In this document: positions 1 to 8,515 of the stretch, piece by piece
Layout: every line of letters begins with the position of its first letter
How positions within the stretch are numbered: the first letter of the stretch is position 1
Assembly (NCBI RefSeq): GCF_008802405.1
Contig: NZ_VZDO01000005.1
Coordinates: 62,001 to 126,000, forward strand
Length of the DNA: 64,000 nucleotides
Reading direction: 5' to 3'
DNA from: Plantimonas leprariae
GTDB taxonomy: Bacteria > Pseudomonadota > Alphaproteobacteria > Rhizobiales > Rhizobiaceae
Program-made: the position numbers and the translations under genes
Notes under the pieces: generated by a model
What the model saw: the letters and a program-made list of their open reading frames with translations, nothing else
Databases searched by the model: none
What the model was told of the DNA's origin: nothing

Positions 1-119
1 GGATCTACGCCTCGGCCGGGATCCCGCTCGCCCCGGTTTCGATCGACCTGACGCTGGAGGCGCGGGCGCGCCGGTCCTCCGACCACCTGCCGCTCGCGGC
101 GATGCTCGCGCTCCGCTAG
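1..119 (+). CDS. Endonuclease/exonuclease/phosphatase-type protein, C-terminal fragment
   Basis: The gene enters from the left edge; only the last 38 codons (frame starting at base 3) are present, ending in TAG at 117-119. The tail contains RRSSDHLPLAAML. A Ser-Asp-His-Leu-Pro motif just before the C-terminus is typical of the endonuclease/exonuclease/phosphatase superfamily, where Asp-His belongs to the active site. The exact substrate cannot be judged from this fragment. Its stop codon shares the palindrome CTAG (116-119) with the stop of the convergent response regulator gene. Confidence 0.6.
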   Translation, partial: IYASAGIPLAPVSIDLTLEARARRSSDHLPLAAMLALR

Positions 120-520
120 CCGTTGCCGGAAGCGTCGCCGCGCGGCGCCTCGATCGCGGCGATCAGATCGTCGTCGTCGAACGGTTTCAGGAACACCCGT
201 TCCGCGCCCCAGATTTCGGCGAGCGAGCTCATCGTCTCGATCGTCAGGCGCGGACCGCCGCCGGTGATGCCGAAGATGCGCATCGCCGGGTTCTTGCCGC
301 GGATCTCCTTCAGGAGGCGCAGCCCGTCCATCTCCGGCATCCACATGTCGGTGATCAGGACGTCGAACTCGCGCGTCTGCAGGAGTTCCAGCGCTTCCTT
401 GCCGTTGCCGGCCGTGGATACCTCGAAGCCCGCGTCGCCGAGGGCGAGCGCAAGCGATTCGCGCATCATCGGCACGTCGTCAACCACGAGCGCCGACCGC
501 GTTTTCCCCGCTGATTCCAT
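116..520 (-). CDS. Single-domain response regulator (CheY-like receiver)
   Basis: A 134-aa protein that is only a receiver domain, with no DNA-binding or enzymatic output. Visible features are the acidic pair D14-D15, the phospho-acceptor D58 (in VLITDMWMPEMDG), T86 and K112 (in VFLKPF), i.e. the full receiver active site. It starts inside the 3' end of the sensor kinase gene (41-nt overlap, 480-520), so the two are co-transcribed and probably translationally coupled. It is therefore the likely phosphorylation partner of that kinase. With no output domain it must signal by protein contact or phosphorelay. Its target is unknown. Confidence 0.9.
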   Translation of the reverse strand: MESAGKTRSALVVDDVPMMRESLALALGDAGFEVSTAGNGKEALELLQTREFDVLITDMWMPEMDGLRLLKEIRGKNPAMRIFGITGGGPRLTIETMSSLAEIWGAERVFLKPFDDDDLIAAIEAPRGDASGNG

Positions 521-2789
521 CGTCTTCCTTTCGAAACGGAAACAGGATCGTGAATGTCGTCCCGAGACCTGGCGTCGAATCGATCGTGATCCAGCCGCCG
601 TAGTCGCGCACGATCCTTTGAACGACGTAGAGGCCGACTCCGGTCCCTCGTCCGTCCGTCTTGGTCGTGAAGAAGGGCTGCATCGCGCGCATCCGCACGC
701 TCTCGTCCATGCCGGCGCCGTCGTCCGACACGGTGAGCCGCGCGCCCTCCGGCTGCGACGTCAGCGCGATCGCGACCTGACCGCGCCCATCCATGGCATG
801 GACGGCGTTCGAGACGAGATTGCCGACGACCTGCAGGATGTCGCCCATCTTCACGGTCGGATTCGACACGTCCTCGGTGACGATGTCCAGCTTGACGCTC
901 GCCGGCAGGGCCGGGCGCACCGCCTCGACGCTGTATTCGACGGCGAGCGACAGCGGGCGGTCGATGTCCTTCCAGCGCTGGTCGCGGGTCGAACGCAGGA
1001 GTTCCGACACGACCTTCGCCGCCTGCCGGCTCGACGTGTCGATGAGGTCCATGATGCGGATCGACTCGGCGTCCTCGGCGCCGGCGCCGGTGCGGCGGTT
1101 GCGCAGGCGCTTCGTCAGGTTGACGATCGGGTGGATCAGGTTGTTGACCTCGTGCGCGACGCTGCCGACGAGCTGGCCGAGCGCCAGCATCTGCTGTTCC
1201 ATCACGCGGCGGCTTTCCCGCTCCGTTTCCTCCGTCACGTCGCGGATGACGCCGCGATAGACGCCGACGCCGGCCTGGCCGTCGGGCGCGCCGACGATGG
1301 CCCGGCCGCTGATGCTGATCCAGACGTCGCGCTCGCCCTCGCCGAGGCGCATGCGCCGGTCGTCGAACGGCAGCCGCCCGGCGATCGTCTCGCGGATCGG
1401 GCGCACGTAGTCGGCGGAGGCGGCCTCCTCCAGGCGGTCCGTCAGCACCTCGCCGAGGGCGAGGCGCGTCGGGCCGATCTCGCGCCCCGACAGGAAGGTC
1501 AGCCGGCCGGTGCCGTCGATCTCCCAGAAGCCGTCGGTTCCGATCTCGGCGAAGCCGCGGAAGCGGTCGACATTGTCGAGGATCTGCCGCCTGAGCAGCT
1601 TCTCGCGCTGCCGGACATCGAAGGAAGCGTAGATCGTGAAGAGGATCAACGACAGCGAGATGCCGAGGAACACGCCGTCCTCGGTGAGCGAGGCGCCGCC
1701 GAAATTCGGCTGCCCCCGCACGACGAAGGTGACCGCGATCGTCAGGAGGGTGGGCGTCCAGGCCGTCGCGAAGAAGGCGAGCCGCCTGCGCCGCAGACGC
1801 GCGGCCGCCACCCCGAGCGCGCCGAGGACGAGCATCGTCGCGGTGCCGAGAACGGGAATCACAAACGGGCGGATCGCGAGGGCGAGCTCGAGGCTGGCGA
1901 GGCTCGCCACGGCGAGCGCGAAAAGGATCGCCGCCACGGTCCACGCCGCCTTGGTCGTCGCGGAGCGATGCTGGTACAGACCGAGGAAGTTCACCGAGAA
2001 CATCACGATGGTGGCCTGGAGCAGCGGGCGCATCCCCAGCGCCAGCGACTGCGCCAGCTCCGCACGCCCCGGCCAGAGCTGGGCTTCGAGGAAGCCGCTC
2101 TCGCACAGCACGTAGATCAGACCCGAAGCCATGCAGGCTCCGAGCCAGGCGTTCGTCGCGCGGCGCAGCGAGACCGCGAGCGTCAGGATATAGATGAGGA
2201 CGGCGACCTTCACGCCGATGATGACGGAAAGGAGCGTCGTCTCGACGTTGTACTTGCCGAAGAAGTTCTGGAAGTCCGTCAGCCAGAACGCGTTCTCGAA
2301 CGGCAGCCGCGTCTGGATGCGCAGGAACACCGTGCCGTCGTCGATGTCGTCCGGCTCGAAACCGATGAACGGATAGCGATAGCCGTTGCCGGCGCGACGG
2401 CGCTCGTCGTTCCAGTCCCAGCTCCGGGTGACGATGCCGGCGGGCGTGACGGCGGCCGCCTCGATATGCTGGATGCGCGGCTCCTTGATCACCACGCCGA
2501 AGGTTCCCCGCCAGCCCGAAGCGACCAATCGCCGCGCGTCGGGCATCGGCAGGGCGATCCAGATGCGGGCCGCCGAAGGGAAGGACCAGGCACCGCGCAC
2601 CGCCGCCATGTCGCCGAAGAGCTCGCCCTGCCGCCGCACGGCCTCGTCGAGACCGAGCGTGCCGGACATGTCGACATAGGCTTTTGCCGCGTCGCCGAGG
2701 AAGATGACCTTATCGTCCTCCAAGGCCGAACAGGCACCGAGAAGCGTGAGGACGGCGAGAAGCAGGAATGTCCGGACCTTGGGAAGCAT
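480..2789 (-). CDS. Membrane sensor histidine kinase (7TM-sensor, PAS, HisKA, HATPase)
   Basis: A 769-aa hybrid-less sensor kinase. The N-terminus is a signal peptide ending LLGAC, which reads as a lipobox with C20. A periplasmic region of about 150 residues follows (resembling 7TMR-DISM sensors), then a run of about seven hydrophobic segments (roughly 180-400), a PAS-like region, and a HisKA domain with the phospho-acceptor H546 in VAHEVNNLIHP. The HATPase domain has the N box (GNLVSNAVHAM), DDGAGM and GTGVGL. The ligand is unknown. The start is ATG, 18 bp downstream of the MarR-family gene and overlapping the single-domain response regulator, giving a three-gene regulatory operon. A lipobox on a polytopic kinase is odd; ordinary signal peptidase cleavage is the alternative. 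Confidence 0.88.
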   Translation of the reverse strand: MLPKVRTFLLLAVLTLLGACSALEDDKVIFLGDAAKAYVDMSGTLGLDEAVRRQGELFGDMAAVRGAWSFPSAARIWIALPMPDARRLVASGWRGTFGVVIKEPRIQHIEAAAVTPAGIVTRSWDWNDERRRAGNGYRYPFIGFEPDDIDDGTVFLRIQTRLPFENAFWLTDFQNFFGKYNVETTLLSVIIGVKVAVLIYILTLAVSLRRATNAWLGACMASGLIYVLCESGFLEAQLWPGRAELAQSLALGMRPLLQATIVMFSVNFLGLYQHRSATTKAAWTVAAILFALAVASLASLELALAIRPFVIPVLGTATMLVLGALGVAAARLRRRRLAFFATAWTPTLLTIAVTFVVRGQPNFGGASLTEDGVFLGISLSLILFTIYASFDVRQREKLLRRQILDNVDRFRGFAEIGTDGFWEIDGTGRLTFLSGREIGPTRLALGEVLTDRLEEAASADYVRPIRETIAGRLPFDDRRMRLGEGERDVWISISGRAIVGAPDGQAGVGVYRGVIRDVTEETERESRRVMEQQMLALGQLVGSVAHEVNNLIHPIVNLTKRLRNRRTGAGAEDAESIRIMDLIDTSSRQAAKVVSELLRSTRDQRWKDIDRPLSLAVEYSVEAVRPALPASVKLDIVTEDVSNPTVKMGDILQVVGNLVSNAVHAMDGRGQVAIALTSQPEGARLTVSDDGAGMDESVRMRAMQPFFTTKTDGRGTGVGLYVVQRIVRDYGGWITIDSTPGLGTTFTILFPFRKEDDGISGENAVGARG

Positions 2790-2807
2790 GGTCGCGCTCC
2801 CCGCGCG

Positions 2808-3248
2808 TCAGCCGGTTTCCTGCTCGGGCATCGTCGCCCGAATGGCGATCTCGAGGCTCTGCGCGAGGCTTTCCCGCTCGCTGCGGTTCAGGGTTTCGAG
2901 CGCCTTCGCGATGTCATGCAGCGGATCCTCCGCCAGGAGCTTCTGACCTTCCTCGGTGAGATCGAGCTGCTCGGCCCTGCCGCGGCCGATGGTGCCGACC
3001 TTCACGAGCAGCCCTTTCGTGATCAGGGTGCGGACGGTGCGGGCGACCGCGCCGGACGCCAGGCCCTGGAAGCGCGCCAGATCGATCGCGGTGCGAAGCT
3101 GCGGCGGCGCCGAATCGAGATAGCGGATCGCGGCCCACTGCGCCGGAAACAGGTCCGCCGCATAGCCTTGGCTGTGAATCCGGCGCGCCACCTGTTCCAG
3201 GAGACTGGCAAGCGCCGAGGCTGAGATGGCCTCCCTCGTCAACGACAC
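2808..3248 (-). CDS. MarR-family transcriptional regulator
   Basis: About 146 aa with a MarR-type winged helix: helix-rich N-terminus, the region FPAQWAAIRYLDSA, the recognition area ASGAVARTVRTLITKGLLVKV, then the wing GRGRAEQLDLTEEGQKLL. This family binds palindromic DNA as a dimer and is often released by small aromatic ligands. The start chosen is GTG at 3248, preceded by GGGAGA at good spacing; the frame is open further upstream to a TTG at 3305 with no better ribosome site. It lies 18 bp upstream of the sensor kinase and reads in the same direction. It is divergent from the ABC binding-protein gene at 3518, so it may control either or both. Confidence 0.83.
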   Translation of the reverse strand: MSLTREAISASALASLLEQVARRIHSQGYAADLFPAQWAAIRYLDSAPPQLRTAIDLARFQGLASGAVARTVRTLITKGLLVKVGTIGRGRAEQLDLTEEGQKLLAEDPLHDIAKALETLNRSERESLAQSLEIAIRATMPEQETG

Positions 3249-3517
3249 TGACTCTCCCACCGAAGCGATCGCTGCCTGATTCGCCGATCGCCTTCCAGGC
3301 CACAAGCGTAGAGTCTGTTCCGGCTACGGCGCAAGAGTTGTGTCGAATGAGCCCGGCGCGGTGCCGCTTTGATTCGCGACGGCTGCGGACGCGACGCCGC
3401 GAGCGCGGATGGCGCTTGCGCCGGACGGTATTCCGGGCAACATCCAACCGTCATATGACGGTGCTAGGTGCGCCGCGGCATCCGGCTGAGCCGGTGCATG
3501 GGGTTCGAGGGCGAACG

Positions 3518-4651
3518 ATGATCAGGGGGTATGGGGCAATGGGGAACGGTTTGAAGCGCGCCGCGTCGGCGATCGCGCTCGCCGCGGTCGCGGCGAATGC
3601 CGTGGGAGCGGCGCAGGCGCAGGGCATGGACGAGCTCGTCGCGGCCGCCAAGCAGGAAGGGCAGCTCACCACGATCGCCCTGCCGCACGACTGGTGCGGC
3701 TACGGCGCGGTGATCGAGGGGTTCAAGAAGAAGTATCCTGAGATCACGGTCAACGAGCTGAACCCCGACGCGGGTTCGGGCGACGAGATCGAGGCGATCA
3801 AGGCCAACAAGGACAACAAGGGCCCGCAGGCGCCCGACGTCATCGACGTCGGCCTGTCCTTCGGTCCGTCCGCCAAGGCCGACAAGCTGATCCAGCCCTA
3901 CAAGGTCTCCACCTGGGACGAGATCCCGGCGGATGCGAAGGATCCGGAAGGCTACTGGTACGGCGACTACTATGGCGTGCTCGCCCTTCAGGTGAACAAG
4001 GACATTGTGAAGGACGTTCCGACCGACTGGGCGGATCTGCTGAAGCCCGATTACGCGAATTCGGTGGCGCTGGCCGGCGACCCGCGCACGGCCAACCAAG
4101 CGATCCAGGGGGTCTACGCGGCGGGTCTGTCGAAGACCGGCGGCGACGCCTCGAAGGCGGCCGAGGCCGGGCTCGAATTCTTCGCGGAGCTCAACAAGTC
4201 CGGCAACTTCGTGCCGGTGACCGGCAAGATCGCCTCCATCGCGCAGGGTGCGACGCCGATCCTGATCCATTGGGATTACAACGCTCTTGCCGGCCGCGAC
4301 ACGCTCGCCGGCAACCCGGAAACGGAGATCGTCATCCCGAAGACCGGTGTCGTCGCCGGCGTCTACGTGCAGGCGATCAGCGCCTACGCGCCGCATCCGA
4401 ACGCCGCCAAGCTTTGGATGGAATATCTCTATTCCGACGAAGGCCAGCTCGGCTGGCTGAAGGGCTACTGCCACCCGATCCGGTTCAACGCCTTGTCGAA
4501 GGCCGGCAAGATCCCGCAGGAGCTGCTCGCCAAGCTGCCGGAGGCCTCGGCCTACGAGAAGGCCGTGTTCCCGACGCTCGACCAGCAGAACGCCGCCAAG
4601 GCGACGATCGCCGCCGGTTGGGACAAGACCGTGGGGGCGAACGTCAAGTAG
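3518..4651 (+). CDS. ABC transporter substrate-binding protein (family 1, PotD/FbpA-like)
   Basis: A periplasmic binding protein of about 377 aa. After a short basic region there is a hydrophobic Sec signal peptide with a cleavage site near AAQA/QG. The mature part (MDELVAAAKQEGQLTT...) has the layout of the spermidine/putrescine, iron(III) and phosphonate binding-protein group. Ligand-facing Trp/Tyr residues (DWCGYG, GYWYGDYYG, HWDYNAL) are visible, but the ligand is not readable. Two starts fit: ATG 3518 (GAGG 7 nt upstream) and ATG 3539 (AGGGGG at 3524-3529). It is the first gene of a four-gene importer operon, 88 bp before the first permease. A 269-bp gap to the divergent MarR gene would hold the promoter. 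Confidence 0.85.
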   Translation: MIRGYGAMGNGLKRAASAIALAAVAANAVGAAQAQGMDELVAAAKQEGQLTTIALPHDWCGYGAVIEGFKKKYPEITVNELNPDAGSGDEIEAIKANKDNKGPQAPDVIDVGLSFGPSAKADKLIQPYKVSTWDEIPADAKDPEGYWYGDYYGVLALQVNKDIVKDVPTDWADLLKPDYANSVALAGDPRTANQAIQGVYAAGLSKTGGDASKAAEAGLEFFAELNKSGNFVPVTGKIASIAQGATPILIHWDYNALAGRDTLAGNPETEIVIPKTGVVAGVYVQAISAYAPHPNAAKLWMEYLYSDEGQLGWLKGYCHPIRFNALSKAGKIPQELLAKLPEASAYEKAVFPTLDQQNAAKATIAAGWDKTVGANVK

Positions 4652-4739
4652 CACGGAGAGACGGGCGCGAAGGGGGAGTGCTGAACGACATGCTGGTCCG
4701 GACGATACCTTCCCCTTCGACCGCTTCCGGGAGTCCGTC

Positions 4740-5675
4740 ATGAGCGCGCTCGAGGCCGATGCCGCACCGCGCGCCGTTCTCGGCGGATCGGCGATCGCCG
4801 GGTCCGGCCCGACGGCGCCGGCGACGCGTCGCCGCTCGTCGATGGCTTGGCTCGGCCTCGTGCCGTTCGTGGTCTTCGCGCTGCTGTTCCTGATCCTGCC
4901 GACGGTCAACCTGGTGATCGGCGCCTTCCAGGACGCGGCCGGCAACCCGACGCTCGCGAACCTCGCCAAGCTCTTCCAGCCCTCGATCCTGGCGGCCTAC
5001 TGGATTTCGATCCGCGTTTCGGCTGCGTCCGCCCTGCTCGGTGCCCTCATCGGTTTCGCGCTCGCCTACGCGGTGGTGAAGGGCGGCCTGCCGGAATGGA
5101 TCCGCCCGACGCTGATGACCTTTTCCGGCGTCGCGTCCAACTTCGCCGGCGTGCCGCTCGCCTTCGCCTTTCTCGCGACGCTCGGCCGGCTCGGCCTTCT
5201 CACCGTACTCCTCAACGACTGGTTCGGCATCAACCTCTACCGGCTCGGCTTCAACCTCCTGTCGTTCTGGGGGCTGACCATCACGTATCTCTACTTCCAG
5301 ATTCCCCTGATGGTGCTGATCATCGCGCCGGCGATCGACGGCCTGAAACGCGAATGGGGCGAGGCCTCGCTCGTGCTCGGCGCCTCGCGCTGGCAATACT
5401 GGCGGATGGTGGCGCTTCCGGTCCTGGCGCCGAGCCTCCTCGGCTGCTTCCTGCTGCTCTTCGCCAACGCGTTCGGCGCGATCGCGACCGCCTATGCGCT
5501 GACGGGCTCCTCGCTCAACATCGTGCCGATCCTGCTCTACGCGCAGATCCGTGGCGACGTGTTGCACGACGCCAATCTCGGCTATGCGCTCGCCTTCGGG
5601 ATGATCGTGATCACGGGCCTGTCGAACGGCATCTACATCTGGCTGCGCTCGCGCGCGGAGAAGTGGCAGCGATGA
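4740..5675 (+). CDS. ABC transporter permease, first subunit
   Basis: A 311-aa inner-membrane subunit of the same importer. After a non-hydrophobic N-terminus of about 35 residues come around six membrane spans. The cytoplasmic coupling (EAA) loop reads EWGEASLVLGASRWQYWRMVALPVL, the usual contact for the ATPase. The start ATG 4740 has GGGAG upstream. It ends in an ATGA overlap with the second permease, so the two are translated together. The family fits PotB/FbpB-like permeases. The transported compound is not evident. Confidence 0.87.
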   Translation: MSALEADAAPRAVLGGSAIAGSGPTAPATRRRSSMAWLGLVPFVVFALLFLILPTVNLVIGAFQDAAGNPTLANLAKLFQPSILAAYWISIRVSAASALLGALIGFALAYAVVKGGLPEWIRPTLMTFSGVASNFAGVPLAFAFLATLGRLGLLTVLLNDWFGINLYRLGFNLLSFWGLTITYLYFQIPLMVLIIAPAIDGLKREWGEASLVLGASRWQYWRMVALPVLAPSLLGCFLLLFANAFGAIATAYALTGSSLNIVPILLYAQIRGDVLHDANLGYALAFGMIVITGLSNGIYIWLRSRAEKWQR

Positions 5676-6454
5676 AGACGTCCCGCGTCGGTCCCTGGAT
5701 CCTCGTCGCGGTCGGCGCGCTCTACTTCCTGCTGCCGCTCGTCGCGACCTTCGAGTTCTCGCTTCGCATGGTGAGGGGCGCCTATTCGTTCCGCGCCTAC
5801 GAGGTGATCTTCGGCGACCCGAACTTCCGCGCGACCTTCGCCTTTTCGGCGGTCGCCGCGCTGGCGACGATCGTGCTCGGCTCGCTTCTGGTGGTGCCGA
5901 CCGCCTATTGGGTGCGCCTCAAGCTGCCGCGCATGCGCACGGTGGTCGAGTTCGTCACGCTCCTGCCGCTGGTGATCCCGGCGATCGTGATCGTGTTCGG
6001 CTATCTCAGGATGTACAACTCGGCGTCCTGGCTGCCGCTCACGGCCACCAACGGGGGAACGAACGTCCTCTTGATCTGCGGCTACGCCGTCCTGGCGCTG
6101 CCCTACATGTATCGCGCGGTGGACACGGGCCTGTCGTCGATCGACGTGCGCACGCTGACGGAAGCCGCGGAAAGCCTCGGGGCGTCGCGCTGGCGCATCA
6201 TGGCTTCCGTGATCGTGCCGAACGTGCGGTCGGCCGTCTTATCCGGCGCCTTCCTGACCTTCGCGATCGTGATCGGCGAGTTCGTCTTCGCGAGCCTCCT
6301 CAACCGGCCGGGCTTCGGGCCGTACCTGCAGAACGTCGGCGCGAACCGGGCCTACGAGCCGGCGGCGCTCGCCATCGTCGCCTTCGCGGTCACCTGGGGC
6401 TGTATGGGCATGCTTCAGCTTCTCGGCGGCCGCGCGCCGAAGACAACGCGTTGA
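5672..6454 (+). CDS. ABC transporter permease, second subunit
   Basis: A 260-aa permease with six hydrophobic segments and an EAA loop (TEAAESLGASRWRIMASVIVPNV). The start ATG 5672 overlaps the TGA of the upstream permease by four bases (ATGA), which fixes the start. It pairs with that permease to form the translocation channel and resembles PotC/ThiP-half permeases. It ends 16 bp before the ATPase gene. Confidence 0.87.
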   Translation: MKTSRVGPWILVAVGALYFLLPLVATFEFSLRMVRGAYSFRAYEVIFGDPNFRATFAFSAVAALATIVLGSLLVVPTAYWVRLKLPRMRTVVEFVTLLPLVIPAIVIVFGYLRMYNSASWLPLTATNGGTNVLLICGYAVLALPYMYRAVDTGLSSIDVRTLTEAAESLGASRWRIMASVIVPNVRSAVLSGAFLTFAIVIGEFVFASLLNRPGFGPYLQNVGANRAYEPAALAIVAFAVTWGCMGMLQLLGGRAPKTTR

Positions 6455-6470
6455 GACGGGGACAGACCGC

Positions 6471-7541
6471 ATGAGTTTCCTGATCCTCAAAAGCGTGCGC
6501 AAGAGCTTCGGCCCGCACACCGTCGTCCACGACTTCGACCTCGCCATCGAGCGGGGCGAGTTCGTCACGTTCCTCGGACCGTCCGGTTGCGGCAAGACCA
6601 CGCTGCTCCGCATGGTCGCCGGCTTCGAGGCGCCGACGGCCGGCACGATCACGGTCGACGGGCGCGACGTGACGCACCTCCCGCCGAACGCCCGCAAGGT
6701 CGGCATGGTGTTCCAGGCCTATGCGCTGTTCCCGAACATGACGGTCGCCGACAACGTCGCCTTCGGCCTGAAGGTGGCGGGCCGCCCGAAGGAAGAGATC
6801 AGGAGTCGCGTCGAGGAGATGCTGGCGCTGATCAAGCTCGGCCATCTCGGCGGCCGCTACCCCTACCAGCTGTCCGGCGGGCAGCAGCAGCGCGTGGCGC
6901 TGGCGAGGGCTCTGGCGGTCAGGCCGCAACTGCTGCTGCTCGACGAACCGTTGTCCGCGCTCGACGCAAAGATCCGCCTGTCGCTGCGCCAGGAGATCCG
7001 CGACCTGCAGAGGAAGCTCGGCATCACCGCGATTTTCGTGACGCACGATCAGGAGGAGGCGCTGTCGATCTCCGACCGCATCGTCGTCCTCAACGAGGGT
7101 CGCGCCGAGCAGGTCGGGACCCCCTTCGAGATCTACAATCACCCGCGGACGCGCTTCGCCGCCTCCTTCATCGGCACGCTCTCCCTCCTCGAAGGCGAGG
7201 CGGCGGGCGAAGGGCGGATGCGCGTCGAAGGGCAGGAGATTCGGGTTCCGGCGAACGGCAACGCGCCCGGCCGTCCCCTGACGCTGGCGCTCCGGCCGGA
7301 GGCATTGTCGCTCCATCCGGTGGCGGCGAAGGAAAACCGGCTGGAGGGGACGATCGAGGAAGTCGATTTCCTCGGCTCGGTGGTCCGCATGCGCGTGCGC
7401 GTCGGCGGCACGACCCTTCTCATGGACAACTTCAACGATCCGGCCACCCCGCCCCCGGCGCGGGGGGAGAAGGTCACGCTCCACTTCGCCCCGGCGGACG
7501 GCCAGCTTCTCGACCAGCCGCTCGCCGAAGCCGCGGAGTAG
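6471..7541 (+). CDS. ABC transporter ATP-binding protein (PotA/FbpC type)
   Basis: A 356-aa ATPase that completes the importer. Walker A GPSGCGKTT lies at about residues 36-44. The Q-loop region (VFQAYALFPNMTV), the signature LSGGQQQR, Walker B LLLLDEP and the switch His (VTHDQEEA) are all intact. The C-terminal 110 residues form a TOBE-like regulatory domain (LTLALRPEALSLHP), as in the polyamine/iron/phosphonate ATPases. The ATG start has GGGGA upstream. The gene ends 5 bp from the convergent pdxI-like stop, with no obvious terminator hairpin. Confidence 0.92.
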   Translation: MSFLILKSVRKSFGPHTVVHDFDLAIERGEFVTFLGPSGCGKTTLLRMVAGFEAPTAGTITVDGRDVTHLPPNARKVGMVFQAYALFPNMTVADNVAFGLKVAGRPKEEIRSRVEEMLALIKLGHLGGRYPYQLSGGQQQRVALARALAVRPQLLLLDEPLSALDAKIRLSLRQEIRDLQRKLGITAIFVTHDQEEALSISDRIVVLNEGRAEQVGTPFEIYNHPRTRFAASFIGTLSLLEGEAAGEGRMRVEGQEIRVPANGNAPGRPLTLALRPEALSLHPVAAKENRLEGTIEEVDFLGSVVRMRVRVGGTTLLMDNFNDPATPPPARGEKVTLHFAPADGQLLDQPLAEAAE

Positions 7542-7546
7542 CGGCG

Positions 7547-8422
7547 TCAGGCGGCCTTCGCGGCGATGCCGTCGAGGTCCGCCATGGCGTCCTCGGTGAG
7601 GTCGAGATCGGCGGCGGCGAGGTTCTCGGTCAGATGCGCCACTGACGAGGTGCCGGGGATCAGGAGGATGTTCGGCGAGCGGCGGAGCAGCCAGGCGAGC
7701 GCCACCTGCAGCGGCGTCGCACCGATCCGGCTCGCGACGTCGGAAAGCGTCGAGGACTGCAGGGGCGAGAAGCCGCCGAGCGGGAAGAACGGCACGTAGG
7801 CGATGCCCTTGGCCGCGAGCTCGTCCACCAGCGCGTCGTCGTCGCGATGCGCGAGATTGTACTGATTCTGCACGCAGACCACCGGCGCGATCCCTTCCGC
7901 CTCGCGAACCTGCGCGCCCGTTGCGTTGCTGAGGCCGAGGTGCCGGATCAGGCCCTCAGCCTGCAGCTTCGCCAGCGCCTCGAACTGTTCGGCGATCGAG
8001 CCTTCGCTGGGACGATGGACGTCGCCCATGATCCGGAGGTTCACGACGTCGATCCGCTCGAGCCCGAGGTTCTCGAGGTTGTCGTGGACGGCCCGCTCGA
8101 GTTCGGCCGGCGACTGCGCCGGGTTCCACGAGGCGTCGTCCCCGCGCACCGCGCCGACCTTGGTGACGATCACGAGGTCCTGCGGGTAGGGATGCAGCGC
8201 CTCGCGGATCAGCCGGTTGGTGACGTGCGGACCGTAGAAATCGCTGGTGTCGATATGATCGACGCCCTGCGCCACCGCCTCGCGCAGGACGGCGCGGGCG
8301 GCGTCGGAATCCTTCGGCGGCCCGAACACGCCCTTGCCCGCAAGCTGCATGGCGCCGTAGCCGAGACGCTTCACGGTGCGATCGCCGAGCCTGTAGGTGC
8401 CGGCCTTTTCGATGCTGGACAT
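7547..8422 (-). CDS. pdxI: Aldo/keto reductase, pyridoxal reductase PdxI-like
   Basis: A 291-aa NADPH-dependent aldo/keto reductase. It follows E. coli YdbC/PdxI closely from end to end by recall: RLGYGAMQLAG, HIDTSDFYGPHVTN, IVTKVGA, VHDNLENLGLERIDVVNLR, HLGLSNAT, VCVQNQYNLAHR, YVPFFPLGGF, LIPGTSSVAHL. PdxI reduces pyridoxal to pyridoxine in vitamin B6 salvage. The catalytic Asp, Tyr and Lys are present. The position that is His in most aldo/keto reductases is Arg (VVNLR), as in the YdbC group. The start is the ATG at 8422; an open frame continues upstream but overlaps the LysR gene. It is divergent from that LysR gene across 93 bp, which suggests regulation by it. Confidence 0.78.
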   Translation of the reverse strand: MSSIEKAGTYRLGDRTVKRLGYGAMQLAGKGVFGPPKDSDAARAVLREAVAQGVDHIDTSDFYGPHVTNRLIREALHPYPQDLVIVTKVGAVRGDDASWNPAQSPAELERAVHDNLENLGLERIDVVNLRIMGDVHRPSEGSIAEQFEALAKLQAEGLIRHLGLSNATGAQVREAEGIAPVVCVQNQYNLAHRDDDALVDELAAKGIAYVPFFPLGGFSPLQSSTLSDVASRIGATPLQVALAWLLRRSPNILLIPGTSSVAHLTENLAAADLDLTEDAMADLDGIAAKAA

Positions 8423-8515
8423 GGCAATTCTCCCTGTTGATGGCGCATAGCTATCGCCGGAGCGGGAGGCGGATAAGATGACGGCAGGCGCACGGGCCGT
8501 GCGGAACGGCGCACG

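Noticed and set aside
123-3224. Open frame of 1033 codons on the plus strand
   Set aside because: It lies antisense to the receiver, kinase and MarR genes, which have clear domain motifs. Its translation is Arg/Asp/Ala-rich with no domain; long antisense frames are expected in high-GC DNA.
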